Shown here: positions 23,386 to 36,333 of the stretch, in pieces
How positions within the stretch are numbered: position 1 is the first letter of the stretch
How the letters are laid out: each line of letters begins with the position of its first letter
Source: Williamsia soli
GTDB taxonomy: Bacteria > Actinomycetota > Actinomycetes > Mycobacteriales > Mycobacteriaceae
Length of the DNA: 64,000 nucleotides
Direction of reading: 5' to 3'
Assembly: GCF_017377795.1 (NCBI RefSeq)
Contig: NZ_JAFRDR010000005.1
Coordinates: 1-64,000 of the forward strand
Notes under the pieces: generated by a model
The model's input: only the letters and a program-made list of their open reading frames with translations
Told to the model about the DNA's origin: nothing
The model's database searches: none
Program-made: the position numbers and the translations under genes

Positions 23386-26300
23386 ATGAAGCACGCTCCC
23401 GGCCCCATAGGGCTCTACGATCCGCAGAACGAGCACGACTCGTGCGGTGTTGCCTTTGTCGTCGACATGCATGGTCGACGCAGTCGCGACATCGTCGACA
23501 AGGCGATCTCGGCACTGGTGAACCTCGAACATCGAGGTGCCGCCGGCGCCGAGCCGAACACCGGTGACGGTGCAGGCATCATGATCCAGGTCCCCGACGC
23601 GTTCTTCCGCGCCGTGGTCGACTTCGATCTGCCCGCCGAGGGCTCCTACGCCACCGGTGTCGCGTTCCTTCCGCAGGGCTCCGGCGACGCCAAGACCGCG
23701 TGCGACGGCGTCGAGAAGATCGTGACGTCCGAGGGCCTGACCGTCCTCGGCTGGCGCGACGTGCCCATCGACGAGAGTTCGCTGGGCGCGCTGGCCCGTG
23801 ACGCGATGCCGACGTTCCGCCAGATCTTCATCGCCGGGGCCGCCGGCGACGACCTCGAGCGTCGTTCGTACGTGGTGCGCAAGCGGGTCGAGACCGAACT
23901 CGGCAACAAGGGCGCCGGGCAGGACGGCCCGGGCCGTGAAACGGTCTACTTCCCAAGTCTTTCCGGGCGCACGTTCGTCTACAAGGGCATGTTGACCACT
24001 CCGCAGCTGCGGGGCTTCTACGTGGACCTGCAAGACGACCGTGTCGAGAGTGCGCTGGGTCTGGTTCACTCGCGCTTCTCCACCAACACCTTCCCGAGCT
24101 GGCCGCTGGCCCACCCGTTCCGCCGCGTCGCCCACAACGGTGAGATCAACACCGCCACCGGTAACGAGAACTGGATGCGGGCGCGCGAGGCGCTCATCGA
24201 CACCAGCGTGTTCGGTGAGGGCACCGGCGAGAAGATCTTCCCCGTCGTCACCCAAGGCGCTTCTGACACCGCGCGGTTCGATGAGGTGCTCGAACTGCTG
24301 CACCTCGGTGGACGCTCGCTGCCCCACGCGGTGCTCATGATGATCCCGGAGGCCTGGGAGCGTCACGAGTCGATGAAGCCGGAGCACCGGGCTTTCTACG
24401 AGTACCACTCGACGCTCATGGAGGCCTGGGACGGCCCCGCGTCGGTGTGCTTCACCGATGGCACCCTGATCGGTGCCGTCCTCGATCGAAACGGTCTGCG
24501 CCCGAGCCGGATCTGGGTCACCAAGGACGGACTGGTCGTGATGGCGTCGGAGGTCGGTGTCCTCGACATCGATCACGGTGACGTGGTTCAGAAGTTGCGT
24601 TTGCAGCCCGGCCGGATGTTCCTCGTGGACACCGCCGCCGGCCGCATCGTCGACGACAACGAGATCAAGGACGAGCTCGCCGCCGAGCACCCGTACCAGG
24701 AGTGGCTCGACGAGGGCATGAAGCACCTGGACGACCTGCCCGGTGAGCCGCACAGCCACATGGCGCACGATCGGGTGAAACTGCGTCAGCAGGTCTTCGG
24801 TTACACCACCGAGGAGGTCAGCCTGCTGGTCGAGCCGATGGCCCGCACCGGTGCCGAAGCGATCGGCTCGATGGGTACCGACACTCCCATCGCGGTGCTC
24901 TCGCAGCGCCCCCGGATGCTGTTCGACTACTTCCAGCAGATGTTCGCCCAGGTCACCAATCCGCCGCTCGACGCCATCCGCGAAGAGGTCGTCACCAGCA
25001 TCGGTGTCACGATCGGCCGCGAGGCCGACCTGCTGAACCCGGGACCGGAGTCGTGCAAGCAGATCGTGCTGCCGCAGCCGATCCTCGACAACGACAACCT
25101 GGCCAAGCTCGTACGCCTGGGTGAGGACGAGCGTTTCGCCGACTACCGCAGCGTGCAGATCCGTGGTCTGTACCCGGTCGCCGATGGTGGCGAAGGGTTG
25201 CGCAAAGCCCTCGACGACGTCCGCACACAGGTCTCGGAGGCCATCGCCGGCGGCGCCCGTCTGGTGGTCCTGTCGGACCGCGAGTCCGACGAGACCCTCG
25301 CGCCGATCCCGTCGCTGCTGCTGACCTCGGCCGTGCACCATCACCTCGTCCGCGAGAAGACCCGCACCCAGGTCGGACTTCTCGTCGAGGCCGGTGACGC
25401 CCGCGAGGTGCACCACATGGCCGCACTCGTCGGCTTCGGTGCCGCCGCGATCAACCCGTACATGGCCCTCGAGACCATCGAGGACATGGCGCTGCGCGAT
25501 GCGCTCGGTGGGCTCGACTACAAGACCGCGCAGAAGAACTACATCAAGGCTGCAGGCAAGGGCGTCCTCAAGGTGATGTCCAAGATGGGCATCTCCACCC
25601 TGGCGTCCTACACCGGCGCCCAGCTCTTCCAGGTCATCGGTATCAACCAGGACACCGTCGACGAGTTCTTCACCGGACTGCGGTCACACCTCGGCGGCAT
25701 CGGCCTCGACGAGATCGCCGCCGACGTCGCCGCCCGTCATGCCGTGGCGTTCACCGGTCGGCCCGAAGAGCGGGCGCACCGCGAGCTCGAGGTGGGCGGC
25801 GAATACCAGTGGCGCCGCGAGGGTGAATATCACCTGTTCAACCCGGACACCGTCTTCAAGTTGCAGCACTCGACCCGCACCGGGCAGTACTCGGTGTTCA
25901 AGGAGTACACGAAGCTCGTCGACGACCAGTCCAAGCGCATGGCATCGCTGCGTGGGCTCTTCGACTTCAACTTCGACGATCGCGATCCCATCCCCATCGA
26001 CAAGGTGGAGTCGGCGCGCGAGATCGTCAAGCGGTTCTCCACCGGCGCGATGAGCTTCGGCTCGATCTCGGCCGAGGCCCACGAGACCCTTGCGATCGCG
26101 ATGAACCGCCTCGGCGGTCGTTCCAACTCCGGCGAGGGCGGCGAAGACGTGCGCCGGTTCGAGCCCGACGAGAACGGTGACTGGCGTCGCAGTGCCATCA
26201 AGCAGGTCGCCTCGGGCCGCTTCGGCGTCAACTCGCACTACCTGACGAACTGCACCGACATCCAGATCAAGATGGCCCAGGGTGCGAAACCGGGTGAGGG

Positions 26301-27961
26301 CGGACAGCTTCCGCCGCACAAGGTGTACCCGTGGGTCGCCGAGGTCCGTGGTTCGACACCCGGTGTCGGACTGATCTCGCCGCCGCCGCACCACGACATC
26401 TACTCGATCGAGGATCTGGCGCAGCTGATCCATGACCTGAAGAACGCGAACCCGGCAGCTCGGATTCACGTGAAACTTGTCTCCGAGGTCGGTGTCGGAA
26501 CCGTCGCTGCCGGTGTCTCGAAGGCCCACGCCGACGTCGTGCTGATCTCCGGTCACGATGGTGGCACCGGTGCGACACCGCTGACGAGTGAGAAGCACGC
26601 CGGTGGACCCTGGGAACTCGGCCTGGCCGAGACCCAGCAGACCCTGCTGCTCAACGGACTGCGCGACCGCATCGTCGTGCAGGTCGACGGCCAGCTCAAA
26701 ACCGGTCGCGACGTCGTCGTCGCGGCACTGCTCGGTGGTGAGGAGTTCGGTTTCGCCACCGCACCGCTGGTGGTCTCGGGTTGCATCATGATGCGGGTCT
26801 GCCACCTCGACACCTGCCCGGTGGGTGTCGCGACGCAGAACCCCGTGCTCCGTGAGCGTTTCACCGGAAAGCCCGAGTTCGTCGAGAACTTCTTCCTCTT
26901 CATCGCCGAAGAGGTTCGGGAGTTGTTGGCCCGCCTCGGTTTCCGGACGCTGCAAGAGGCCGTGGGCCAGGTGCAGATGCTCGACACCGCCAAGGCGCTG
27001 AATCACTGGAAGTCGGCGAAGGCGGGCAAGCTCGACCTCTCGGCCATCCTCACGCAGGCCGATTCGCCGTTCATGAACCAGGATCTGTACTGCTCGGGCA
27101 GCCAGGATCACGCGCTGGACAAGGCGCTCGATCAGCAGCTGATCGCCCAGGCTCGCGCCGCCATCGACAAGGGTGAGCGGGTCAGCTTCTCGTCCGATAT
27201 CGCCAACGTCAACCGCACCGTCGGCACGATGCTGGGTCACGAGATCACCAAGAACTACGGTGCCAACGGCTTGCCGGACGGCACGGTGATCATCGACTTC
27301 AAGGGTTCTGCCGGCAACAGCTTCGGAGCGTTCGTTCCGAAGGGTGTGACACTGCGCCTCAAGGGCGATGCGAACGACTTCGTCGGCAAGGGACTCTCGG
27401 GCGGCCGGATCGTGGTCAGCCCGGCCGACAACGCGCCCGAAGGCTTTGTGGCAGAAGAGAACATCATTGCCGGCAACGTCATCGGATTCGGTGCCACAGG
27501 TGGTGAGATCCTGCTCCGCGGTGTCGTGGGCGAGCGCTTCTGCGTGCGTAACTCCGGGGCGACGGCAGTGGTCGAAGGGGTCGGCGACCACGGGTGTGAG
27601 TACATGACCGGCGGGCGTGTGGTGGTTCTCGGATCGACAGGTCGCAACTTCGCGGCCGGTATGTCCGGTGGCATCGCCTACGTGTACGACCCCGCGAATG
27701 TTTTGAAGGACAACCTGAACACCGAACTGGTGCTACCCGAAGAGCTGGAAGCCGAGGATCTCGAGTTCCTCGAAGCCATCGTCGGCAAGCACCGCAACGA
27801 GACCGGTTCGCCGGTCGCAGAGAGCATTCTGAGCGACTGGGACAGCAACTCCCAGAAGTTCGTCAAGGTGATGCCCCAGGATTACAAGCGGGTGTTGCAG
27901 GCGATCGCCTCGGCCGAGAAGGACGGGCGCGATGTCGACGAGGCAGTAATGGAGGCCGCAC

Positions 27962-27969
<8 letters not shown>
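23386..27969 (+). CDS. gltB: glutamate synthase (NADPH) large subunit
   Basis: This 1527-residue enzyme makes glutamate from 2-oxoglutarate and the amide nitrogen of glutamine. A short propeptide precedes the N-terminal nucleophile Cys20 (HDSCGVAF) of the glutamine amidotransferase domain (about 20-430). The central domain follows, then the FMN-binding synthase domain with the 3Fe-4S Cys set C1133/C1139/C1144 ([12 protein letters not shown]), and the beta-helix GXGXG domain at the C-terminus. Length and order are those of bacterial GltB. It overlaps gltD by 8 bases. No truncation or frame disruption is seen. Confidence 0.97.
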
Positions 27970-29428
<1,459 letters not shown>

Positions 29429-29540
29429 GACTCGCGAAACCGAGTCCGAACTGCAATGATGAGTCCGGATCCGGGGAGCTTTTCGAGTCAGTTGACGGGT
29501 GGGAAACTACCCGGCGCGATCAATGAACGAAGGACAGTAC

Positions 29541-30449
29541 ATGCGTGTGCGGCGGTGGGTCAGTGCTCTGGCAGCAGGAATTTTGACGGCGGGGGCCGTC
29601 AGCGTTCTGTCCGCACCGACGGCGGTTGCCGATCCTGCGGACTGCCCGGAGCTCTACGTCCTGGCCATCCCGGGAACCTGGGAGAACTCGGCCGACGGGC
29701 AGGTGCCCGGAATGCTGTCGTACCCGACGTCCGGTCTCGGATCGGAGACCCGCGTGCAGCTGGTGGGTTACAACGCCACCGCATTCCCGTGGGAGACCGG
29801 CGGCAGCATCTACGGCAAGTCGAAGGCCCAGGCAGTCGCCAACGCCGAGGGCCTGGCCATCACGATGACCAAGCGTTGCCCCGCCACGAAGATCGCGGTC
29901 ATCGGCTACAGCCAGGGCGCCGACGCTGCCGGCGACTTCGCCGCCGAAGTCGGCACCCGCCGCGGTGTCATCAAGCCGAGCCAGTTCGCGGGCGCCGTGT
30001 TGATCTCGGATCCACGACGTACCAAGAGGGACGCGCTCATCGGTCCCAAGCTTTCCGGTGAAGGCAACGGTGGACCCCGCCAGGGCGGATTCGGCTGGGT
30101 CAGTGACCGCACGTTCACGATCTGCGAGCCCGGCGACCAGTACTGCAACATCCCACGCGACTACTACGTCTCCCGGATCGCCGGCTACCTGGCGGAGACC
30201 AGTGACCCCAACCCCGATCAGCTCGCTCAGTACCAGGCCGAGGCCTGGGCAATCGTCAGCGAGCTGGTGACCAGGGGTGGACCGGGCGCGCTCGTCGACG
30301 AACTGAGCAACGAGAAGGCGCGCGCACAGATCGTCGCGTTCAACCGGTTCCTGCAGTCCGGTTCGCACGGGGACTACGCCAACTTCGAGGTGGAGCCGGG
30401 CGTGACCGCGCTGCAGTGGGCACAGAACTATCTTGCAGGCCTCGCCTGA
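29541..30449 (+). CDS. cutinase family secreted esterase
   Basis: The 302-residue precursor has a Sec signal peptide (MRVRRWVSALAAGILTAGAV, cleavage after AVA). The mature protein has the cutinase fold: nucleophile in IGYSQGADAAGDFA, an Asp in CEPGDQYCNIP and a His in SGSHGDY. Such proteins in mycolata hydrolyse lipid esters, including mycolate-related or cutin-like substrates, in the cell wall. ATG 29541 follows GAAGGA at 29528-29533 and was preferred to the upstream Met at 29499. It lies just after gltBD but has its own leader. Confidence 0.92.
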   Translation: MRVRRWVSALAAGILTAGAVSVLSAPTAVADPADCPELYVLAIPGTWENSADGQVPGMLSYPTSGLGSETRVQLVGYNATAFPWETGGSIYGKSKAQAVANAEGLAITMTKRCPATKIAVIGYSQGADAAGDFAAEVGTRRGVIKPSQFAGAVLISDPRRTKRDALIGPKLSGEGNGGPRQGGFGWVSDRTFTICEPGDQYCNIPRDYYVSRIAGYLAETSDPNPDQLAQYQAEAWAIVSELVTRGGPGALVDELSNEKARAQIVAFNRFLQSGSHGDYANFEVEPGVTALQWAQNYLAGLA

Positions 30450-30627
30450 CCTTCCGCGGAGCTGCCTCGAGGGCGGCTGCGCTCGCTCAGTGTGATCAGT
30501 GGGACAGATGTGACTCACCCGCGTGTGCTACCCGATGGGATGCCACCTCCGGCGTAACGTGGCCTACGTCACAGCGTTTGGAGATGTTGTCGCGATGACC
30601 TGCGAAGAGTAACAACGCTTTTCGTCG

Positions 30628-30643
30628 TCGCGACATATCGCGA
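30628..30643. promoter_or_regulatory. TCGCGA-CATA-TCGCGA palindrome in a 285-bp gap
   Basis: The gap after the cutinase stop (30450-30734) contains this perfect 16-bp palindrome at 30628-30643. Nothing else recognisable was found in the gap. It could be an operator for the small gene at 30735 or for the gap itself. Confidence 0.4.
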
Positions 30644-30734
30644 GAGATGCTTGTGTCCCGACTGGCGATCAGCCGGCCGACGACATACAGTATCGACAAG
30701 AGTATCCATTGCACTAAACAGGATGTGATCCGTC

Positions 30735-30902
30735 GTGAAGCTGGCGAACCCCCGCACCCGCCGCCGCACTCAACTGCTCGGAATGACCCCGCATATCTTC
30801 GGGGCCGATGGGTACATCGCCCACCGGCGTCTCGCGCGGCGGCTGCCCGAGAACGGTGAACGACTCGTCACCACGGCCGAACTCCGCAGCTTCAACCTCT
30901 GA
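30735..30902 (+). CDS. putative small basic protein (55 aa)
   Basis: GTG 30735 opens a 55-residue frame ending at 30902 with strong GC-rich third positions throughout. It begins MKLANPRTRRRTQLLGMTPH and ends with an ERLVTTAELRSFNL segment. It has no close family I recognise. AGGA lies 12 bases before the start, a slightly long spacing. Its last 11 bases overlap the convergent hydrolase gene. It is a reasonable small gene but may be a fortuitous frame. Confidence 0.4.
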   Translation: MKLANPRTRRRTQLLGMTPHIFGADGYIAHRRLARRLPENGERLVTTAELRSFNL

Positions 30903-31815
30903 CGGTCACCCCGGCGGCGAAATCGCCGATCAGTTTCGCGGCGACGTCGGGTTGCTGCACGATGAAGAAGTGCCGCGCCGGGATCACCGGCGTATACGAA
31001 CCGCCGAGGAATCGCGCGTAGCGACCCTGCTTCCAGTTCCAGAACAAGCGCACCGGCGTGCGTCGTCCCGGTAGCGCCGACACGACATGGACCGGCGCAG
31101 TCAGCGGATGCGTCCGCCGCAGCGCAACCAACTGCGAGTTGAGAACCCCGAACGCCGCCTGCTCGACCAGGAAAGCCCGCGGGAAACGGGTTCCGTTGAA
31201 CACTTCGGATATCCAGTAACGTTGCGCCGCGGTGAATCCGCCCGGCGGACCCGGCGACGTCGCAATCGCGTGTCCCTTGATCCCGGCTGACCGCGGCAGA
31301 CGCAGGGCCTTGATGAACCGCGCCGCCACATGCGCGAGTCGGTTGCTCCAGCCGGGTGGCACCAGCTGCAACGGCAGCATCACGTAGGAACCATCGAGCA
31401 TGATCACGCCCGCGACCCGGTCGGGCCTGCTCCTCGCGTAGCCCTCGACATAGAGCGACGCCAGGGAATGACCGGCCAACAGGACGGGCTCGGTGATCCC
31501 CAGCTCGTCCAGGATGTGGTCGATCCGCTCGACCTCAGCGGCGATCGACGGGATCTGGCCGGCAGGCAAAGGATCGGACAGTCCATAGCCGGGCCGGTCG
31601 TACCGGATCACGGTGTAGCGGGCCCGGAGGATCTCGGTGACCTGATCGAAGTCGAACCAGTTGCCTCCCAACGCCGCGAGGAACAGCAGTGGCGGCCCCT
31701 CACCGTCGACCACGACATGGGTACGGAGCCCCGCAATCGCGTGAAACGTCCCTGGTGGCTGCACCTGCGCAAGTTTAGGCCCGGTGGCTCTACTCGCGCC
31801 CGCCGACGAGGTCAC
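30892..31815 (-). CDS. alpha/beta hydrolase
   Basis: The 307-residue protein has LLFLAALGGNWFDFDQV (oxyanion region), the nucleophile elbow LLAGHSLASLYVEGYA and a C-terminal His in IPARHFFIV. The acid residue is not clearly placed. It may be an esterase or a lipid-related hydrolase. ATG 31815 makes it overlap the upstream membrane-protein gene by 26 bases; GTG 31764 is a possible later start. Co-transcription with the membrane protein is likely. Confidence 0.82.
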   Translation of the reverse strand: MTSSAGASRATGPKLAQVQPPGTFHAIAGLRTHVVVDGEGPPLLFLAALGGNWFDFDQVTEILRARYTVIRYDRPGYGLSDPLPAGQIPSIAAEVERIDHILDELGITEPVLLAGHSLASLYVEGYARSRPDRVAGVIMLDGSYVMLPLQLVPPGWSNRLAHVAARFIKALRLPRSAGIKGHAIATSPGPPGGFTAAQRYWISEVFNGTRFPRAFLVEQAAFGVLNSQLVALRRTHPLTAPVHVVSALPGRRTPVRLFWNWKQGRYARFLGGSYTPVIPARHFFIVQQPDVAAKLIGDFAAGVTVRG

Positions 31816-32530
31816 GCATCCGTTCGCGCCGGTTCACGTACTTCTCGTAACGCCGCTCGGCGCGTTCGATCTTCTTCGGGGAGTAGAACCGTCGTGCCCA
31901 GAATGAGTTCGGATGGGCCAGCCGGCACGCGCCGACAAATCCGAGCAGCGGCACCGGAAGCCCGATCAATCCGGTGGCCAGCTTGCCCTTGAGCAGTGTG
32001 ATGACGGAATAGGTGATGTGGATGACGACGCTACCTGCGGTCACCAGGATGCCGAGCGTGTTTGCGCCGGGCTCGTTGACGCCGATCGGTGAGGTTCCCA
32101 CCAACAGGGCCAGACCCACGACGGCCGCGATCATGACGGCGTCGATCGACTTACGGCCCTCTTCGGACCAATAGACGTCTTCGAGGTGAAGCCACAAGGC
32201 GAACTCGTCGAGGGCCAGCGCCGCTCCGATCCCGAACATGGCGGCCAGGATCTCGCGCCACGGCGGATCCGGCTGAAAGCGGAACTCGAGCAGCCCGGCC
32301 ACGAGGATCAGCAAGATGCCCCACACCTGATGGTGGATGTGCACACCACCGATGTAGATGTCGTTGACGGCGCCTCCGGCATCATCGCCCTCCGGTGCAG
32401 GCGTCGCGTTGCGGGCCTTGATCTTCCGGGTGATCGCGCGGGTGATCCCGTAGGTGACCACGAACCCGATCAGCGCTACCAGCGCGGCGGACCGCCCGGT
32501 GTCGACGACATGTTTGATGTACCAGTCCAC
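31790..32530 (-). CDS. conserved membrane protein next to lysX
   Basis: The 246-residue protein has about six hydrophobic segments, a conserved GGVHIHHQVWGILLILVAG region with HIHH, and a basic C-terminal tail (ERAERRYEKYVNRRERMRDL). It corresponds in place and kind to the membrane protein beside lysX in mycobacteria (Rv1639c next to Rv1640c), so a shared role in envelope lipid modification is plausible. Its function is not established. It lies 90 bases downstream of lysX on the same strand, after a terminator-like hairpin. Confidence 0.75.
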   Translation of the reverse strand: MDWYIKHVVDTGRSAALVALIGFVVTYGITRAITRKIKARNATPAPEGDDAGGAVNDIYIGGVHIHHQVWGILLILVAGLLEFRFQPDPPWREILAAMFGIGAALALDEFALWLHLEDVYWSEEGRKSIDAVMIAAVVGLALLVGTSPIGVNEPGANTLGILVTAGSVVIHITYSVITLLKGKLATGLIGLPVPLLGFVGACRLAHPNSFWARRFYSPKKIERAERRYEKYVNRRERMRDLVGGRE

Positions 32531-32539
32531 TGACCTACC

Positions 32540-32606
32540 CCGCCGACCGTGCCGAACCAGCCGCTGAGCGTGCCGAACCAGCCGCGATCTTTGGCACGGT
32601 CGGCGG
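32540..32606 (-). terminator. 14-bp stem with two 17-bp direct repeats, after lysX
   Basis: CCGCCGACCGTGCC (32540-32553) pairs perfectly with GGCACGGTCGGCGG (32593-32606). The first copy of the direct repeat CGTGCCGAACCAGCCGC (32548-32564) straddles the left arm and the loop, and the second (32569-32585) lies in the 39-base loop. It sits in the 90-base gap between the lysX stop and the membrane-protein start, so it may attenuate read-through. Confidence 0.65.
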
Positions 32607-32620
32607 TGGGGGCAGCGGGG

Positions 32621-35600
32621 TCACTTGGGCTTGGCGAGCGGGAACGCGAGGGTCTCGCGGATCGATTGCCCGGTGAGGAGCATGACGATCCGGTCGACAC
32701 CGATGCCGAGACCACCCGTGGGGAACATGCCGTGCTCGAGGGCCTGCAGGAAGTCCTCGTCCAGCTCCATCGCCTCGGGGTCGCCGCCGGCAGCCAGCAG
32801 TGACTGCTCGGTGAGACGCTTGCGCTGCTCCACCGGGTCGGTCAGTTCGGTGTAGGCAGTACCCAACTCGACGCCCCACGCCACCAGGTCCCAGCGTTCG
32901 GTGACTCCGGGAATGGTCCGGTGCTGCCGGGTCAGCGGTGACACCGACGTCGGGAAGTCCTTGTAGAACGTCGGGAACGTCGTCTGGTCCTCGACGAGGT
33001 GCTCGTACATCTCGAGCGCGACCTGCCCGGCGTCCCAATCGTTGCGGTACGGGATGTCGTGCTTGTCGCACAGCGCCTTGAGGGTGTCGACGTCGGTGTA
33101 CGGGGTGACCTCCTCGTCGATCGCCTCGGACACCGCGCCGTGCAGCGTCTTCACCGGCCACTCGCCGGAGATGTCGACCTTCTCGATCACCCCGTCCTTG
33201 CCCTCGATGTAGACGACCTGCTCGCCGTGCGCCGCGACGGCGGCGTTCTGGATCATCTCCCGGGTCAGGTGCAGCATCCGGTCGTAATCGCTGTGTGCCT
33301 CATAGGCTTCCAGGCTCGTGAACTCGGGGTTGTGTTTGAAGTCCACGCCCTCGTTGCGGAAGTTGCGACCCATCTCGAAGACGCGCTCCAACCCGCCGAC
33401 GCACAGTCGCTTGAGATAGAGCTCCGGCGCGATGCGCAGATAGAGGTCGAGGTCGTACGCGTTGATGTGGGTGCGGAACGGTGCAGCGTTCGCCCCACCG
33501 TGGATCTGTTGGAGGATCGGGGTCTCGACCTCCATGTAGTCGCGACCACCCAGATAGTCGCGCATCGACTTCACGATCGCGCTGTGTACGCGCATCAGCT
33601 CGCGTGCCTTGGTGTTGATCGTGAGATCGACATATCGCTGGCGGACGCGGGCCTCGGGATCGGTCAGGCCACTCCACTTGTCGGGCAGCGGATGCAGGCA
33701 CTTGCCGAGCATCCGCCAGTCCTTGGCCAGCAGCGACAGCTCGCCCTTGCGGCTGCGGCCCACGACACCGCTGACCTCGATGAGATCCCCGAGGTCGACG
33801 GTGCTCGCCAGATCCAAGGTGTCGGGACGCAGTGCGCTCGCGTCCACCAGGACCTGCATGTCACCACTCCAGTCGCGGAGGTCCGCGAAGACGACCTTGC
33901 CGAAGTCGCGCATGCGGATGACCCGGCCCGCGATCCGGCCGGTCGTCCCTTCGGGGGCGGCCACCGCCTCGGCGATGGTGTGGGTGGGGGGATAGGCGGG
34001 TGGATAGGGGTCGACGCCTGCGGCGGTGAGCTGTTCGAGTTTCGCCAGCCGGACGCGGACCTGCTCGGGCCGTCGCGGACCGCGGTGCTCGGCCTTCTCC
34101 AGACCGGCGATCTCGGCGGCGACGGCATCGACGTCGACACCCTCCGGGACCGACGACGCCTGGCCGGTGAAATCCCGGCCCTTACCGAACTTGGGGAGTT
34201 TGACGAACCCCTCGTTGACGACTGCCGCGAGCCCGACTCGCGGAACGGTACGGGCATCCTCGAAACAGAGGAACCGCGGCACCCACTCGGGTTGATACTT
34301 GGCGTTCGACTTGTACAGCGATTCCATCTGCACGTACTTGGATGCGAAGGTCAGTGCGCCGTACATCGTGCGCATGATCGGGCCCGCGCCGATCTGGCCA
34401 CCCTCTTCGAACACGGCGCGGAAGGCGGCGAAGTTCATCGAGATGTACAGGACACCGAAAGCCTCGGCATTCTCGGCGAACTCGGTGACCATCGTCTCGG
34501 TGAGCCCGTTGATCGAGTTGTGGTCGCGGCGCATCACATCGAGCGAGGCGCCCGTCGTGCCCCAGGGCACGAACGAGAGCATGCCGACGACCTTCTCGTC
34601 GTCGGTACCGGCGTTCTGCACCGCTTCGACGAGGATCGACCGGCCGTCCTGCGGATCTCCGAGGCGGCCGAGCGCCATGGAGAAGCCGCGCTCTTCGTCG
34701 GTGTCGCGCCAGGCGTCGGCGCGACTGATCATGGCGGCCATCTGCTCGTCACTCAGGTCTTCGTGACGGGCGATGCGCACCGTGATCCCAGCGCGCTTGG
34801 TACGGGCGACTGACTGCCGGACGGCCTTCATGTCAGGGCCGTTGAGGTTGTAGCCGCGCGTGTGGACGATTGCCTCGTCGCCGATGTTCAGTGTCGTGAA
34901 ACCGGCGTTCTCCCAGACCTCGGCCCCGTGGATGCTGACGCCGATGGCACCTGGATGCCACCCGTACTGATCGCAGACCTTGATGAACTCGGCGATGGCG
35001 TCCGGCCAATACTTCTTGTCCCCGACGGGATCACCGCCGGCCATGGCCGTGCCGACTTCGACGCGATAGGTGACCGCGGCCATCCCGTTGGGTGCGAACA
35101 CCACGGCCTTGTCGTGGCGGGTCGAGAAGAACGCCAGGGAGTCGTCGCCGCTGTACCCCTCGATCAGCAGGCGGATGAGTCGCTCGTCCGCGGGCGTCAT
35201 CGAGTTGCTGGAGCGCTGCGACCGGAACAGGATCAGTGCGGCCGCGATGAGCGCCAAGGCGCCGAGCAGGCCGAGGAACGTCTCAAGCGCGGCGAAGGTG
35301 TGGTGGTTGTCGAAGTCGGTGGAGACGTCGATCGAGCCGAAGGTCACGACATGGTTGATCGCGTAGGGCAACCGCTCGGACTCTTCGAGGTCGCGCGGCC
35401 AGATCTCGACCAGGCCCCAGCCGATCAGGGACGCCGCGACCAGTCCGGCGACGAGGACGCCGAGTGCGCGCCAGATCGCGCCTCGGCGGACCTTTGTATA
35501 GAACTGCCGGTAACTGGCCACGAGGTAGCCGAGTGCGAGCAACTGGATCGCGAGGCCGATGAAGATGTTGACCCGCACCACGGTGTCGACACCGTTCTCG

Positions 35601-35971
35601 GAGGCAAAGGGCTCGAAGAGATAGATGACGTTGGCCGTGCCGAACAGCAGGATGTAGATGACGGTGAGCCACCAGGCGATCCGTTTACGTGAGGCGAGCG
35701 CAAACGCCAACAGCGCGAGCACGAATGCCCACGCGAAACTGGTGTCGGGGGCCACGACAATGTAATTGTCGACGTACGTGCGGGGCACTTCGGTGAGCCG
35801 GCGGAATTGCACCGAGAGACTGCTGATGAGGGATATGGCAGCGAGGACGCCGACCACCCAGCTCGTGTGCCGGGGCGCGTTCTTGAATAATCCCGACGGG
35901 ACGGTTCTCCGCACCACGTGATGCTCGGTTGGCCTTGCCAATTCCTGGCTTTCAGGTAAATCCACGCTCAC
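32621..35971 (-). CDS. lysX: bifunctional lysyl-tRNA synthetase / lysylphosphatidylglycerol synthase LysX
   Basis: The 1116-residue enzyme adds lysine to phosphatidylglycerol, giving resistance to cationic peptides, and charges tRNA-Lys. N-terminal membrane helices (about 40-220) precede a phosphatidylglycerol lysyltransferase domain (about 250-560), an OB-fold and a class II lysyl-tRNA synthetase core with motif 2 [20 protein letters not shown] and motif 3 [18 protein letters not shown] 35971 (VSVDLPES) follows GGAAAG nine bases upstream. This start removes the overlap with the divergent S4 gene that a start at 36049 would create. Confidence 0.95.
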   Translation of the reverse strand: MSVDLPESQELARPTEHHVVRRTVPSGLFKNAPRHTSWVVGVLAAISLISSLSVQFRRLTEVPRTYVDNYIVVAPDTSFAWAFVLALLAFALASRKRIAWWLTVIYILLFGTANVIYLFEPFASENGVDTVVRVNIFIGLAIQLLALGYLVASYRQFYTKVRRGAIWRALGVLVAGLVAASLIGWGLVEIWPRDLEESERLPYAINHVVTFGSIDVSTDFDNHHTFAALETFLGLLGALALIAAALILFRSQRSSNSMTPADERLIRLLIEGYSGDDSLAFFSTRHDKAVVFAPNGMAAVTYRVEVGTAMAGGDPVGDKKYWPDAIAEFIKVCDQYGWHPGAIGVSIHGAEVWENAGFTTLNIGDEAIVHTRGYNLNGPDMKAVRQSVARTKRAGITVRIARHEDLSDEQMAAMISRADAWRDTDEERGFSMALGRLGDPQDGRSILVEAVQNAGTDDEKVVGMLSFVPWGTTGASLDVMRRDHNSINGLTETMVTEFAENAEAFGVLYISMNFAAFRAVFEEGGQIGAGPIMRTMYGALTFASKYVQMESLYKSNAKYQPEWVPRFLCFEDARTVPRVGLAAVVNEGFVKLPKFGKGRDFTGQASSVPEGVDVDAVAAEIAGLEKAEHRGPRRPEQVRVRLAKLEQLTAAGVDPYPPAYPPTHTIAEAVAAPEGTTGRIAGRVIRMRDFGKVVFADLRDWSGDMQVLVDASALRPDTLDLASTVDLGDLIEVSGVVGRSRKGELSLLAKDWRMLGKCLHPLPDKWSGLTDPEARVRQRYVDLTINTKARELMRVHSAIVKSMRDYLGGRDYMEVETPILQQIHGGANAAPFRTHINAYDLDLYLRIAPELYLKRLCVGGLERVFEMGRNFRNEGVDFKHNPEFTSLEAYEAHSDYDRMLHLTREMIQNAAVAAHGEQVVYIEGKDGVIEKVDISGEWPVKTLHGAVSEAIDEEVTPYTDVDTLKALCDKHDIPYRNDWDAGQVALEMYEHLVEDQTTFPTFYKDFPTSVSPLTRQHRTIPGVTERWDLVAWGVELGTAYTELTDPVEQRKRLTEQSLLAAGGDPEAMELDEDFLQALEHGMFPTGGLGIGVDRIVMLLTGQSIRETLAFPLAKPK

Positions 35972-36033
35972 AGGTGTTGCCTTTCCACGGCTGGTCCGAC
36001 GTAACGTTAGCGTGGCGATGCGATGATTGAACG

Positions 36034-36279
36034 GTGAGCCGAGAAACAATTCCGATCCGCGACAACATCATCCGCCTGGGCCAGTTCTTGAAACTCGCAA
36101 ATTTGATCGAATCCGGGTCGGAAGCGAAGGAAGTCATCGCCGACGGGCTGGTGAGCGTCAACGGTGACACCGAGACCCGACGGGGCCGACAATTGGTGAT
36201 CGGGGACGTGGTGGAGATCGGTGGTGCCGAGGCGGTCGTCGGGTCCGGAGATGGGCCGGAGCCGGACATCAACTGGTGA
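36034..36279 (+). CDS. S4 domain RNA-binding protein
   Basis: The 81-residue protein consists mostly of one S4 domain ([50 protein letters not shown]), a class that includes RqcP/YaaA-like rRNA or tRNA binders. It is divergent from lysX with about 60 bases between the corrected starts. It may take part in ribosome-associated RNA handling. The rraA gene follows 54 bases later. Confidence 0.85.
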   Translation: MSRETIPIRDNIIRLGQFLKLANLIESGSEAKEVIADGLVSVNGDTETRRGRQLVIGDVVEIGGAEAVVGSGDGPEPDINW

Positions 36280-36333
36280 CCGACACGAAGCCTTGTTACC
36301 GGTGAGTAAGTACAAGTCGTTACGCTGTTGTCC

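Noticed and set aside
26463-26478. Second parS-like sequence inside gltB
   Set aside because: It has three mismatches and falls in conserved coding sequence, so it is likely coincidental.
23320-27591. Long minus-strand open frames opposite gltB
   Set aside because: They are mirror frames of a GC-rich gene and carry no protein signature, whereas gltB is complete.
32999-35692. Plus-strand open frames opposite lysX
   Set aside because: LysX motifs are continuous on the minus strand; the plus-strand frames are compositional shadows.
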